From contig NZ_CP043925.1 in the NCBI RefSeq assembly GCF_009914335.1, positions 1,426,001 to 1,490,000 on the forward strand: a stretch of DNA of 64,000 nt, in the 5' to 3' direction. Below are positions 28,152 through 35,874 of the stretch, piece after piece. The first letter of the stretch is position 1, and each line of letters begins with the position of its first letter. Source of the DNA: Proteus columbae (GTDB lineage: Bacteria; Pseudomonadota; Gammaproteobacteria; Enterobacterales; Enterobacteriaceae). Under the pieces are notes generated by a model, which saw nothing but the letters and a program-made list of their open reading frames with translations, ran no database searches and was not told the DNA's origin. The position numbers were made by a program, and so were the translations under genes.

Positions 28152-28198
28152 TGGTCGGCATGATAGGATTTGAACCTACGACCCCTGACACCCCATGA
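28152..28198 (-). other. 3' part of tRNA-Pro(GGG): attachment-site core
   Basis: The minus strand reads TCATGGGGTGTCAGGGGTC followed by GTAGGTTCAAATCCTATC and ATGCCGACCA. This is the 3' part of tRNA-Pro with anticodon GGG, from the anticodon arm through the T arm to CCA. The 5' half is absent; the bases beyond 28198 do not continue the tRNA. Such a fragment is the displaced original 3' end left by an element integrated in the tRNA gene. The intact gene would lie to the right of the element, outside this window. Confidence 0.75.
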
Positions 28199-28316
28199 AA
28201 CCGATTTTAAATTATCTAACACTTTGATTATAAATATAAATAATGCATTTGCATGTAATTACATACAGTGCCTGATATACAAAATATGCATTATAAGAAT
28301 CAATGAGTTAAGGGGA

Positions 28317-28325
28317 GTTTTACCA
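28317..28325 (+). repeat. Fourth GTTTTACCA copy, right of the att core
   Basis: GTTTTACCA here equals the start of the tandem units at 28062-28094. It lies 119 bp beyond the tRNA fragment. Confidence 0.45.
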
Positions 28326-28616
28326 CTATACTTATACCTGTTAGCTCAGGTTTGAACTAACAGGTTTCGTAGGTAGAATATAACCAAATATGATCGTCTG
28401 CTTTGAGCGAGGAGCGGACGTTGGCACGATGGTGATGCGTTAACCAGTAAAGGCTTCTTCAATGGTGAAGTGGCCGACAGAATTTAGACGGATGTAACTA
28501 CAGCGCTAAGTATTATGGCGATGATATGTTTACTATTTTGACACTACACTTGCGAATACAGGCGTCCAAGTTAAGTCTTTTTTCTGGTTGTTTATTTGCT
28601 TTTAAATGGTATTTAC
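28326..28616. other. Gene-free left end of the prophage
   Basis: A hairpin CCTGTTAG/CTAACAGG lies at about 28337-28364. A short minus-strand reading near 28442-28505 ends IRLNSVGHFTIEEAFTG and then a stop. It looks like the C-terminus of a lost protein and its base composition is less AT-rich than the surroundings. No complete gene is seen. Confidence 0.35.
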
Positions 28617-29498
28617 ATGAGTAAAGATGACTATATTCTTCGGGCACTATCAAAAATCTCTCACAAGCGCTGGGAACACTACATTATCAACCGAATTTTT
28701 CACAGATTGAATGACCCTGAGCTTGAATTCGTTTGCCAGCAGTGTATTCGAAAGGAAGGGCACTCTGGAAAAATTTATCTTGCAGACCTGCTTTTTCCGC
28801 AGCTGAAGCTGTATCTTGAAATAGATGAGGCGCACCATGATAGTGATGAAGCTAAAATGGCTGACAGAATCCGTTGTTTGGACATCATGGAAGCGACAGG
28901 ATTTATTGAAAAACGAATTCCAGCCAATAACACGACACTGGACAAGATTAATCATCTTGTTGATGAGTTCATCCTTCTTGTTAGGGACAGAAAAGCCCAA
29001 CAGGAAGCTCAAGGCTTATTCCGTCCTTGGGACTATAACAGCCGTTATACCGCTCAAATACACATTAACGCAGGATTTCTTGAAGCTGGTGCTTACGCTG
29101 CATTCCGATATCACAGAGATGCTTTGCAGTGCTTTGGTTATGGAGATAAAGGACACCATCAATCAGGTAGCTGGCGGGTACCTGAGACTGTTGTAAAGGC
29201 GATTGGTTTGAGCGGAGATGTGATGGTTTGGTTTCCGCGTTTATATAAGGCGGGGGAGTGGGACAACTCACTTTCCATTGATGGTGATCTGATAACGGAA
29301 AAAAGCCTCAATTCAACACGCAACTATAGGGAAACATGGTGTTATCGTATCGTAATGGCTCATTCTCGTGATGAGCTGAATCGGACACTATATCGATTTC
29401 TTGGTGTATTCACTCAAGATGAGCAACTATCATCTGAAGGGGTTAACGTTTTCAAGCGAGTAGATACACGCATCAAGGTTTATACAGCACAAAAGTAG
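28617..29498 (+). CDS. PvuRts1I/AbaSI-like modification-dependent (Type IV) restriction endonuclease
   Basis: ATG 28617 (MSKDDYILRALSKISHKRW) gives 293 residues, the length of PvuRts1I. The first half has KISHKRWEHYIINRI, then LLFPQLKLYLEIDEAHHDSD, holding the acidic catalytic residues of the Vsr-like nuclease fold. The second half resembles the SRA-like reader domain (AYAAFRYHRDALQCFGY and VMVWFPRLYKAGEW). Known members cleave DNA carrying 5-hydroxymethylcytosine or its glucosyl form, as in T-even phages. It sits at the prophage's left end between the attachment core and integrase, a common place for phage-carried defence genes. The family call is from memory of the sequences. Confidence 0.82.
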   Translation: MSKDDYILRALSKISHKRWEHYIINRIFHRLNDPELEFVCQQCIRKEGHSGKIYLADLLFPQLKLYLEIDEAHHDSDEAKMADRIRCLDIMEATGFIEKRIPANNTTLDKINHLVDEFILLVRDRKAQQEAQGLFRPWDYNSRYTAQIHINAGFLEAGAYAAFRYHRDALQCFGYGDKGHHQSGSWRVPETVVKAIGLSGDVMVWFPRLYKAGEWDNSLSIDGDLITEKSLNSTRNYRETWCYRIVMAHSRDELNRTLYRFLGVFTQDEQLSSEGVNVFKRVDTRIKVYTAQK

Positions 29499-29697
29499 CT
29501 CTGCATTTTGTAGCTTAGCCATAATTAAATCTCCTGTAATGTAGAAATTTAATTATGGCTATAATCTTGAAAGAGCGAAAAGTGGAAGTTCACAGTTGTT
29601 CTCAAAATTGATGGAGGTATTGCTAACATTACAGCATATTATCAATTGTGAGCATGTCAATTACACACCTTATGGATCGTCGCAACAAGGAGAATTT

Positions 29698-30696
29698 ATG
29701 GATAATCTAACGAGGAATCAGCATTTTATATCTCAGACAGAGCAGCGCAGTAACTGCATTGATGAGAGCAAACCAAAAGATAAGCAGCGAATCTACAAAT
29801 TTGAAATTGCAGATCGAGAAAATACGGTTGTTCGCTTGACAAATACTGAAGGCGTCAAGATAAAGAAGAACCTTTCTTTTAATGATCTCTTTAGTTTCGA
29901 TGTGAAAAGCTCAAAGTTAAGAAAGAATTTAGAGGATTTCTTTCATAAATTTGAAATGGACTTAGCACCAGCAACTGATCTCCTTATCTCCGAGTCCAAG
30001 TTAAATTCTGGAAGCGATGTTTTGAAGGGTGCCACTGAACGAGTGCTCAAATCAAAATTCATGGGGTGGATTAGAAACCCTTATTTGATTGTTCAAACAA
30101 TTAATATGTATAAGGGATTGGTGGGGATGCATCCAACTGATCCTCTTTTGCTAGCACACTTCTCCGAGATTCGCACAGGAAAAAAACCTCACTTGGCCGA
30201 GGTTTGCACCGAGTTTAGGGTGACGAGTGAGCTATATTTCCAGTGGTTGGAGATTCTTTTTCTGGCGTTAATGATTCCACCTGGAGCAACAAAAAGTATC
30301 CTAGAGTCGACTGTTGAGAAGATTGTTGAGTCAAAGGGAAATATGGGTTATTTGATAATAGCGACCTTTGACGACATTCCGGGCTGTAGAGTCGCATTGC
30401 CAGATACAGGCTACCTTCAAGGAACTAATGATCCCCATCATAATATGTTTCTTTTTAATTTGAGTCGTAGTGCGTTTGCTTCATTCAATGTGGTGGACTT
30501 GTCAAAGCAGAACCTTGTAAATATTCCGCCACAAATAAGGGGGAAAGTAGAGTCGTTCAACATAAAATTCTCAGCACAGCATCATCACAATGATATGAGG
30601 TTACTAGAATTTTTTAACGGGCTGTCCACCTATCAAGCCAATTCTCATATTTTTTGTGCTGACCCTAAGATTTTCGGAGTTACCACTATTTTATGA
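29698..30696 (+). CDS. Unknown protein beside the restriction enzyme
   Basis: ATG 29698 (MDNLTRNQHFISQTEQRSN) follows AAGGAG, a strong RBS, giving 332 residues. The N-terminal RNQHFISQ pattern recalls DUF4238-like proteins (HFVPQ starts), and the remainder is mixed alpha/beta with a late HHHNDMRLLEFFNG. No membrane span or signal is visible. It lies 200 bp downstream of the PvuRts1I-like gene on the same strand, and both sit at the prophage left end, suggesting an accessory defence or exclusion role. Function unknown. Confidence 0.7.
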   Translation: MDNLTRNQHFISQTEQRSNCIDESKPKDKQRIYKFEIADRENTVVRLTNTEGVKIKKNLSFNDLFSFDVKSSKLRKNLEDFFHKFEMDLAPATDLLISESKLNSGSDVLKGATERVLKSKFMGWIRNPYLIVQTINMYKGLVGMHPTDPLLLAHFSEIRTGKKPHLAEVCTEFRVTSELYFQWLEILFLALMIPPGATKSILESTVEKIVESKGNMGYLIIATFDDIPGCRVALPDTGYLQGTNDPHHNMFLFNLSRSAFASFNVVDLSKQNLVNIPPQIRGKVESFNIKFSAQHHHNDMRLLEFFNGLSTYQANSHIFCADPKIFGVTTIL

Positions 30697-30812
30697 GTAC
30701 AATTGTTTTAGGTTGAGTAGTAGTAAAGCCCGCTATTGGCACAGAACAGTCTGTCAAATTAGAATCAACTCTATATCATACCTGTATTAGCTCAAATCTG
30801 AGCTAATCCGAC

Positions 30813-31988
30813 TTATGCAATCTCACAATGTGGCACTTCAACCCATTGTACATGGTTTTCTGTATAAATCTTGGTTGACTCTGCATCACTGTGAGCCATT
30901 CGAGCTTGAGGATCAAAACCGCGTTGTTTAAACATAAAGGCTGCCAATGCTCTTATTTCATGAAAGGTAGGCCTTTCATCTAAAGGCAAATGACTGGCAA
31001 CACCTACTTGATCACGCAACGCTGAAAATGCACGGCTAAGGTAATCTGGTGCAACTTGTGTTGGATGATTCACTTCTTTACACACCTTATTTGGGATACG
31101 AGTAGGTAGTCTATGCACAATATAAGGGCTTGCTACATTGTCACGGCTATTATCGATGATTTCCTTAAGTGCTTTGCCTATTGGGATCGCAATGTGAGAT
31201 GCCTCTTTATGTTGCACTTTTTGTCTGTGAATATAAATCATCCCGTATATTCCATTTAAGGGTTCCTCATACCATAAACATCCACATATGCCTTCTTTGG
31301 GGGCTTTGATATTGTATTTTATTCGTGATACTTCTAGCCTTGCTTGTGTTGTTTGTAACGCGAGATCCATTGCTGTTCTTAACCAAGGTTCTGCAGATGC
31401 TCGAATTTTAAGAAAATCATCATAAGATAATCTTCTACGTTTTTTCCCATCGACTCTTTTCATTTTCTTACGTTCAGCAGGGTTATCGAACATAAGAGAT
31501 TCATCCATTGCGTAACTAAAAATTTTCTTTAGAAAACTGACCTTACGATTTTGTACATTAGCAGAGGCATCGGCATGATATTCATTAATATAGCCATTTA
31601 CATGTTCCAGTGAGATTTCATTCGCGGGGATATCTTTAAAAAAGATCTTAATTCTTTCTAAGTCATTAACCCAGTTACTAAGTGTACTGTCTGATGGTTT
31701 CTCATCATTAGTGATCCGCAAAAATAACTTATCTAAATGTTCTGAAAGAGGGAGAGACTCTCCATATTGTCCTCCCGAGTCAATAATTAATGAGTTAACA
31801 GAAACAGATTTTTCTGGTCGCATAATATTGTTGTATTCTCTGGCTATTGCGATAGCCTTTGCTTTATCAGCACCAATGCATTTTCGAATACCATTAGTCA
31901 GTGTTAAGCGATACTGTTTTTTGGATGAATCGTAATACAGAAAGTCAGGTAGATGCCTAAATTCCTTTTTTCTTGGTCTACTGGCCAT
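30813..31988 (-). CDS. Prophage tyrosine integrase
   Basis: The 391-residue protein has an N-terminal arm-binding and core-binding region, and a C-terminal catalytic domain. The key residues seen are the arginine in LALQTTQARLEVSR, the HEIRAL box, HSDAESTKIYTENH containing the terminal histidine and nucleophile tyrosine. It is complete, unlike the relic at 25407. The small gene directly upstream on the same strand is the likely excisionase. It lies 2.6 kb from the tRNA-Pro att fragment. The three residues RPRKKEFRHLPDFLYYD region matches DNA-arm-binding starts of related integrases. Confidence 0.93.
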   Translation of the reverse strand: MASRPRKKEFRHLPDFLYYDSSKKQYRLTLTNGIRKCIGADKAKAIAIAREYNNIMRPEKSVSVNSLIIDSGGQYGESLPLSEHLDKLFLRITNDEKPSDSTLSNWVNDLERIKIFFKDIPANEISLEHVNGYINEYHADASANVQNRKVSFLKKIFSYAMDESLMFDNPAERKKMKRVDGKKRRRLSYDDFLKIRASAEPWLRTAMDLALQTTQARLEVSRIKYNIKAPKEGICGCLWYEEPLNGIYGMIYIHRQKVQHKEASHIAIPIGKALKEIIDNSRDNVASPYIVHRLPTRIPNKVCKEVNHPTQVAPDYLSRAFSALRDQVGVASHLPLDERPTFHEIRALAAFMFKQRGFDPQARMAHSDAESTKIYTENHVQWVEVPHCEIA

Positions 31989-31989
31989 A

Positions 31990-32202
31990 TCACGAAGCCC
32001 TTATTAACTCATCGACACATGAAGAAATAACGGACTCGATACCCCAACGTTCGGATGAATATATCCAAACAGAACAATCAACGATTTTGCCTTTTAATAA
32101 GCCAGCTTCTACCCATTTTTTTATGGTTCTATTATCTGGAATAGAACCTATTTCAAATTCTCGTTTAGCCCACGCACTAGCTTTCATCAGTTTTCCGCTC
32201 AT
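31990..32202 (-). CDS. Excisionase-like DNA-binding protein
   Basis: This 70-residue basic protein has a predicted winged helix (KASAWAKREFEIGSIPDNRTIKKW, then GKIVDCSVWIYSS). Size, position immediately upstream of the integrase, and the TAT-spaced arrangement fit a phage excisionase (Xis). Its start codon lies within the recurring leader motif: GAGGCAAGACCA ends just before AAATG. A decayed copy lies upstream of the integrase relic. Confidence 0.75.
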   Translation of the reverse strand: MSGKLMKASAWAKREFEIGSIPDNRTIKKWVEAGLLKGKIVDCSVWIYSSERWGIESVISSCVDELIRAS

Positions 32203-32374
32203 TTTGGTCTTGCCTCATCATTAATAAAATAAGTCGGTCTGCTGTATCACAGGAGTGTTTGATTTCAGCGTCAGTGCATGGTCTATTTCTTACACTGAAC
32301 GCTAACCGACCTAATTTAATATCAAAACTTGTTAATAATTGGTTCCCTGGTTTCCAAGGTGTTAATAATTTCAT
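32177..32374 (-). CDS. Hypothetical phage early protein
   Basis: ATG 32374 (MKLLTPWKPGNQLLTSFDIK) gives 65 residues. An in-frame ATG 45 bp upstream is possible. Its stop overlaps the excisionase start by 26 bp, so the two are translated from one transcript. It ends QDQNERKTDES, which is acidic and polar. Family unknown. Confidence 0.55.
   Translation of the reverse strand: MKLLTPWKPGNQLLTSFDIKLGRLAFSVRNRPCTDAEIKHSCDTADRLILLMMRQDQNERKTDES
32203..32216 (-). promoter_or_regulatory. Leader motif copy (GAGGCAAGACCA) at excisionase start
   Basis: Reads GAGGCAAGACCAAA directly before ATG 32202. Related to the repeated leader of several prophage genes, complementary to the 5' part of the antisense RNA candidate at 35875-35990. 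Confidence 0.6.
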
Positions 32375-32433
32375 GATGGTTACCCATTGGTATTGAATAA
32401 ACCACCATGCTAATAACAACGAAAAGTAAAAAC

Positions 32434-32449
32434 TGATTATGCTTAATCA
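32434..32449. repeat. Palindrome TGATTATGCTTAATCA
   Basis: The 16-bp near-palindrome overlaps the stop of the DUF1482-like gene, with an A run before and T run after. It recurs at 37302-37317 with one base change. Confidence 0.5.
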
Positions 32450-32617
32450 ACTTTTTACCCGAATAATTCCCTCCACTGGATAGCACTCTGCAATTTTCCC
32501 TTTGATCGCGAGTAATTCCTTATCAATTAAACAATTTTGTTCATTGGGATAAATATAACCGTAGGGTTCAAACTGACAATTTACCGAACTACATATCAAA
32601 AGGAATAAACCAAACAT
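32447..32617 (-). CDS. DUF1482-like small secreted phage protein
   Basis: ATG 32617 overlaps the stop of the preceding gene by one base and opens 56 residues (starts MFGLFLLICSSVNCQFEPYG, ends GIIRVKS). A short hydrophobic signal, four cysteines and the ECYPVEGIIR ending match the DUF1482 family found in lambdoid phages. Membrane or periplasmic localisation is expected. Function is unknown. Confidence 0.65.
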   Translation of the reverse strand: MFGLFLLICSSVNCQFEPYGYIYPNEQNCLIDKELLAIKGKIAECYPVEGIIRVKS

Positions 32618-32787
32618 TATTGTTCACTCCTTTGTTGCTCAGCGGGAGTAGGCTGAAGTTCAATTTTGACGTGCGCTGGAAAATCGTATGAAACATGGCA
32701 ACGTCTATCTGTTGAAACAAAGCCATGTGTACCATCAGGTAATGTGATCTTTACGGCTTGGTCTTTTTGTTGAGAGTGTCTAAGCAT
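32617..32787 (-). CDS. Hypothetical phage early protein
   Basis: ATG 32787 (MLRHSQQKDQAVKITLPDG) gives 56 residues, preceded by the perfect leader AAGAGGCAAGACCA. An earlier in-frame start would add nine residues through the leader itself. The sequence holds a small beta-rich core (HGFVSTDRRCHVSYDF) and a glutamine-rich tail. Family unknown. Confidence 0.6.
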   Translation of the reverse strand: MLRHSQQKDQAVKITLPDGTHGFVSTDRRCHVSYDFPAHVKIELQPTPAEQQRSEQ

Positions 32788-32801
32788 TGGTCTTGCCTCT
32801 T
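32788..32801 (-). promoter_or_regulatory. Perfect leader motif copy
   Basis: AAGAGGCAAGACCA followed directly by ATG (32787). All 17 nt including ATG are complementary to CATTGGTCTTGCCTCTT in the antisense RNA candidate. Confidence 0.7.
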
Positions 32802-32814
32802 TGTGACATGTCAC

Positions 32815-32994
32815 TTAATGAATAATAGCTGTATTTATAGGGTGCCCCAGTTGTAGCAATAACGCTTTTTGCATCGATGAAAGGGCTTGCTGTTCTTGCT
32901 CTGCGACATTTTTTGTTGATGCCGTAGACCATTCGATACTGCATTTATTTGTTGTTTCATCATGAGTGATGACAACTTCTAACTTCATGGCCAT
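32815..32994 (-). CDS. Hypothetical phage early protein
   Basis: ATG 32994, with AGGAGA 7-8 bp upstream, opens a 59-residue protein (MAMKLEVVITHDETTNKC, ending INTAIIH). It lies between Gp157 and the small gene at 32617 on the same strand and belongs to the left operon. No family is recognised. Confidence 0.6.
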   Translation of the reverse strand: MAMKLEVVITHDETTNKCSIEWSTASTKNVAEQEQQALSSMQKALLLQLGHPINTAIIH

Positions 32995-33041
32995 AACGTT
33001 TATCTCCTGATAATGCGCCCGATAAAGGGCGCTATTATGAA

Positions 33042-33542
33042 TTAACGAACCATTAATGAACGTTCACCAACTTCAAGATGTGCTCCGGGAATTTCAAGGC
33101 CATTTTCAATAGCTTCTTTAATGCTTTTTTTATCTGGCGCGGTGATGGTTTGAACATCAACCAACTCATCTGGCAACAAAGCTTCATTGTCGATAATGAC
33201 TCGAACAACACCAGCTCTAGCTGTGAATGTATTTTTTGTTGTTTTTAATTTATCTAATCCTGAAGCCAATAAGCAGTTAAGAGCATATTTCTTTAGGTTT
33301 TTAGCTTGGTTTTCGAATGATTTTTTACGATCAGATAAACGTTTAGATTCCTCATCCAGTGTTTTAGCTTGACCTTCGATATTGCGAACGTGGTGCATAA
33401 TTGCATCCAATTTATCACCTAACTCGCCCTCGATACCTTCCAACGTATCTGCGATATCTTCAGGAGAGAATTCTCCTGTTTCAACGAGTTGTTGTAATTT
33501 TTCGTAATTGGTCGCCAGTGCGATAGCAGTAGTATTGGTCAT
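33042..33542 (-). CDS. Siphovirus Gp157-like protein
   Basis: The 166-residue protein is mainly coiled-coil (residues 30-110) with a short beta-rich C-terminus (KSIKEAIENGLEIPGAHLE), matching the Gp157 family. Relatives are linked to phage recombination modules and to resistance against restriction in some hosts. Its ATG overlaps the stop of the upstream annealing-protein gene (TAATG) and the nearby AAGAGGCAATCTAATG is a partial version of the leader motif. Confidence 0.85.
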   Translation of the reverse strand: MTNTTAIALATNYEKLQQLVETGEFSPEDIADTLEGIEGELGDKLDAIMHHVRNIEGQAKTLDEESKRLSDRKKSFENQAKNLKKYALNCLLASGLDKLKTTKNTFTARAGVVRVIIDNEALLPDELVDVQTITAPDKKSIKEAIENGLEIPGAHLEVGERSLMVR

Positions 33543-35506
33543 TAGATTGCCTCTTCTTTATGTTTCAGTTGGTCTAAACACTCTTTTTCGATTTGGTTTA
33601 ATCGACGTAAACGGCCGGACAAATATTTCTCATAATCGTTGTCACGACGCTCTTGAGCTGATTTGATATGCGCAGAAATTTCGCGCGTTAATGTGGATGC
33701 AATGCCTCGCAATTCATTCTCAGTAACAGCACTACGCATAACTTCCGTATGTTTAGTAAATTTCTCGTCTAATTCTTTGCGAATACGTGTGATATCTTCC
33801 GCTTTTTCACTCGCGTTTTTGATTTCAAACTCAAGCTTATTACTCGCTAAGTATTCAGGGTTATCATGCATACCCATAAAGACATCAGAGCTAAAGCCAA
33901 GCATTGATAGGGCTTTTTTGATTGCATCAGTTAGTGATTTTTTAATAGCTTCACCGTCAACCTTAATGCCATAGTTAGTTTGATAGCGGTATGGTGTTGC
34001 ACCATAACTTTCAAACTCACCGCGGGTTTCACATTCGATGATGTACCAAAAACGGATCTTAATTGAGTGGTTTTGTTCGCAGAATAACGCTCCATCACCA
34101 TCACGTAAAAAACGGGTTGCAACTTGTTTATTACGCTCATCAAGAACTGGTTCTACAAGAGGCTTTCCATCAATAAATTTTTCTTCAAGGACTTCATAAC
34201 CCCAGCCTTCACCAATAGGGCCGAATATTTCAGTCGCACGCATAAACATGTAGGTGCTGTTTATGCTAGTCCCTATAAATCCCATGCCTTCTAATGGCTT
34301 AGTAAAACGAGGGTCTGTACGTTGTACTCTTTTCCAAATACTTAGGTTATTAGCATCACTCGCGTTAAGAACTTCATCAATAACACTGGCACGTTGCTCA
34401 AAATTATCGTGTGGTACTGATGGTGTTTCTGGTTCTTTAGTTTTTTCAGTTTGCTCAATCACTTGAGCTGTTTCTGCCTTAGGCGCTACTTCTTGCTTTT
34501 TACGCGAACGTTTAGGCTTAGTTTCTTTCTCAACTGTATTTTCTTTGGATACTAAAGAGGCATTATCTGTTTGAGTTAACTTAGTAGTAATTTCTTCTTT
34601 TTTAGTGTTGTTAGATTTGCTAATGCCCAAATGCAGATCAATCAACTCTTTTCGTGCATTAGGATTATCTAATAACTCAGGCTGTTTTTTACTTTCAGCT
34701 ATTAATGCAAAAATCTTTTCACGAGGTATATCTAAGATGCCAGCTGTTGTGCGTAAATCCATTGACCAGCGTTTCCATGCTGTGTTGTCATCATCTATCA
34801 GCTCTTTGGCTTTCTTTACTTGAGAGGGTAGAACATTATTAGGATCAAAATCATCTAACAGTGCTAAGGCGATTTCAGTATCTATAGTTGTGTAGTTACG
34901 CTTGATAGAAGATATTTCTTCTTGTGGTTGCTCAGGTTCTTCTGTCAGCCAGCTTTCACCTAGTGATTTAGCTTCTTCAACGGTGACATCTTCATTAGCA
35001 AACTCATAGATAGCCTGTGCTATTTCCATCGTTTGTTCAGCATCCATCAAAGATAATTTTGTTATTTCAGCAAGGCCTGTGGCGATATTACGAATTTTTG
35101 GATCTTCTGTACCCGCAAGATATTTCAATGTAAAAGAGAACTCTTTGTTTGTTATTTGAGTCTTTCCAAATAACAGCAGGCTGGCGATACGAGGTTTTGT
35201 GGCTAGTTTTTTGAACTCTCTATATTCGATAGGTTTCCATTGAGTACCGTCATACTCATTTTCAACAGCAAATTTTTCATCGAAAGCATCTAAAGTAGGG
35301 CATGCAGAACCGTCAAGATATTCGCTAATTAACGGCTCATCAGTATTAAAGTTATCCATAGCTTCTGGATATGCTTCAGACAATTTCACTACTGCAGTTG
35401 CTGTTGCCAGCTTTGCATTAGCAGTGCTTAACGCTATGGCTAAAGGTACAGCACCGTTGGTACGAGCCTCGGTCGTAGGCTCAAATACACAGATAAAAGT
35501 TTTCAT
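33542..35506 (-). CDS. Fused RecE-N-like / Rad52-type annealing protein
   Basis: The 654-residue protein has three parts. Residues 1-190 (MKTFICVFEPTTEARTN start, IEYREFKKLATKPRIASLLL) resemble the N-terminal region of phage RecE (exonuclease VIII). Residues 190-380 are an acidic, low-complexity linker. Residues 385-560 resemble single-strand annealing proteins of the Rad52 type: EGWGYEVLEE, then the signature EAIKKSLTDAIKKALSMLGF followed by SSDVFMG. The PD-(D/E)XK nuclease domain of RecE is absent. It probably performs annealing recombination with Gp157 in the early operon. The leader motif precedes its start. Confidence 0.75.
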   Translation of the reverse strand: MKTFICVFEPTTEARTNGAVPLAIALSTANAKLATATAVVKLSEAYPEAMDNFNTDEPLISEYLDGSACPTLDAFDEKFAVENEYDGTQWKPIEYREFKKLATKPRIASLLLFGKTQITNKEFSFTLKYLAGTEDPKIRNIATGLAEITKLSLMDAEQTMEIAQAIYEFANEDVTVEEAKSLGESWLTEEPEQPQEEISSIKRNYTTIDTEIALALLDDFDPNNVLPSQVKKAKELIDDDNTAWKRWSMDLRTTAGILDIPREKIFALIAESKKQPELLDNPNARKELIDLHLGISKSNNTKKEEITTKLTQTDNASLVSKENTVEKETKPKRSRKKQEVAPKAETAQVIEQTEKTKEPETPSVPHDNFEQRASVIDEVLNASDANNLSIWKRVQRTDPRFTKPLEGMGFIGTSINSTYMFMRATEIFGPIGEGWGYEVLEEKFIDGKPLVEPVLDERNKQVATRFLRDGDGALFCEQNHSIKIRFWYIIECETRGEFESYGATPYRYQTNYGIKVDGEAIKKSLTDAIKKALSMLGFSSDVFMGMHDNPEYLASNKLEFEIKNASEKAEDITRIRKELDEKFTKHTEVMRSAVTENELRGIASTLTREISAHIKSAQERRDNDYEKYLSGRLRRLNQIEKECLDQLKHKEEAI

Positions 35507-35520
35507 TGGTCTTGCCTCTT
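35507..35520 (-). promoter_or_regulatory. Perfect leader motif copy
   Basis: AAGAGGCAAGACCA directly before ATG 35506. All 17 nt including ATG match the complement of the antisense RNA candidate. Confidence 0.7.
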
Positions 35521-35851
35521 AATAAGGGATTTCTTCGTCAGTTTTCGAAATGGGTTTGCCTTCCAAGCAAAGTAACATTTGGATTTGATCTTCTAACAAG
35601 CTTGATTTCACTTGGGCATCAGAAAGAATTTTTTCTTGCTCATGGCGTAGAAAATCAATTTCAGCGTGAACGAGATCAGTTTGAGTTGGCTCTTTAAAAG
35701 GAACATCAACAGTGTGTTCTGCAATAACGAAACCTAGTCCATCATTAGGATCTGCTTTAAATGCGTAGGCGTTATATTGGTAAGAACCATCGAACTGTTT
35801 TTGAGCGTGAATATAGAGTGTGACGGTTAGGCTTTCAGGTTGTGCTTTCAT
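35519..35851 (-). CDS. Hypothetical phage early protein
   Basis: The ATG at 35851 follows AAGGAG. The 110-residue protein starts MKAQPESLTVTLYIHAQKQF and shows a beta-rich N-terminus and a helical acidic C-terminus. It is the first long gene of the leftward operon. Its start region overlaps, on the other strand, the predicted promoter of the antisense RNA candidate. Family unknown. Confidence 0.65.
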   Translation of the reverse strand: MKAQPESLTVTLYIHAQKQFDGSYQYNAYAFKADPNDGLGFVIAEHTVDVPFKEPTQTDLVHAEIDFLRHEQEKILSDAQVKSSLLEDQIQMLLCLEGKPISKTDEEIPY

Positions 35852-35874
35852 AGCAACTCCTTTAAAATAACTGC

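Noticed and set aside
28152..28198. A complete tRNA gene
   Set aside because: Only the 3' part (from the anticodon arm to CCA) is present. The bases beyond 28198 do not form the 5' half, so it is an att remnant, not a functional tRNA.
28170..28355. Plus-strand open frame across the tRNA fragment
   Set aside because: It overlaps the tRNA-derived sequence and the repeats, and shows no protein-like composition.
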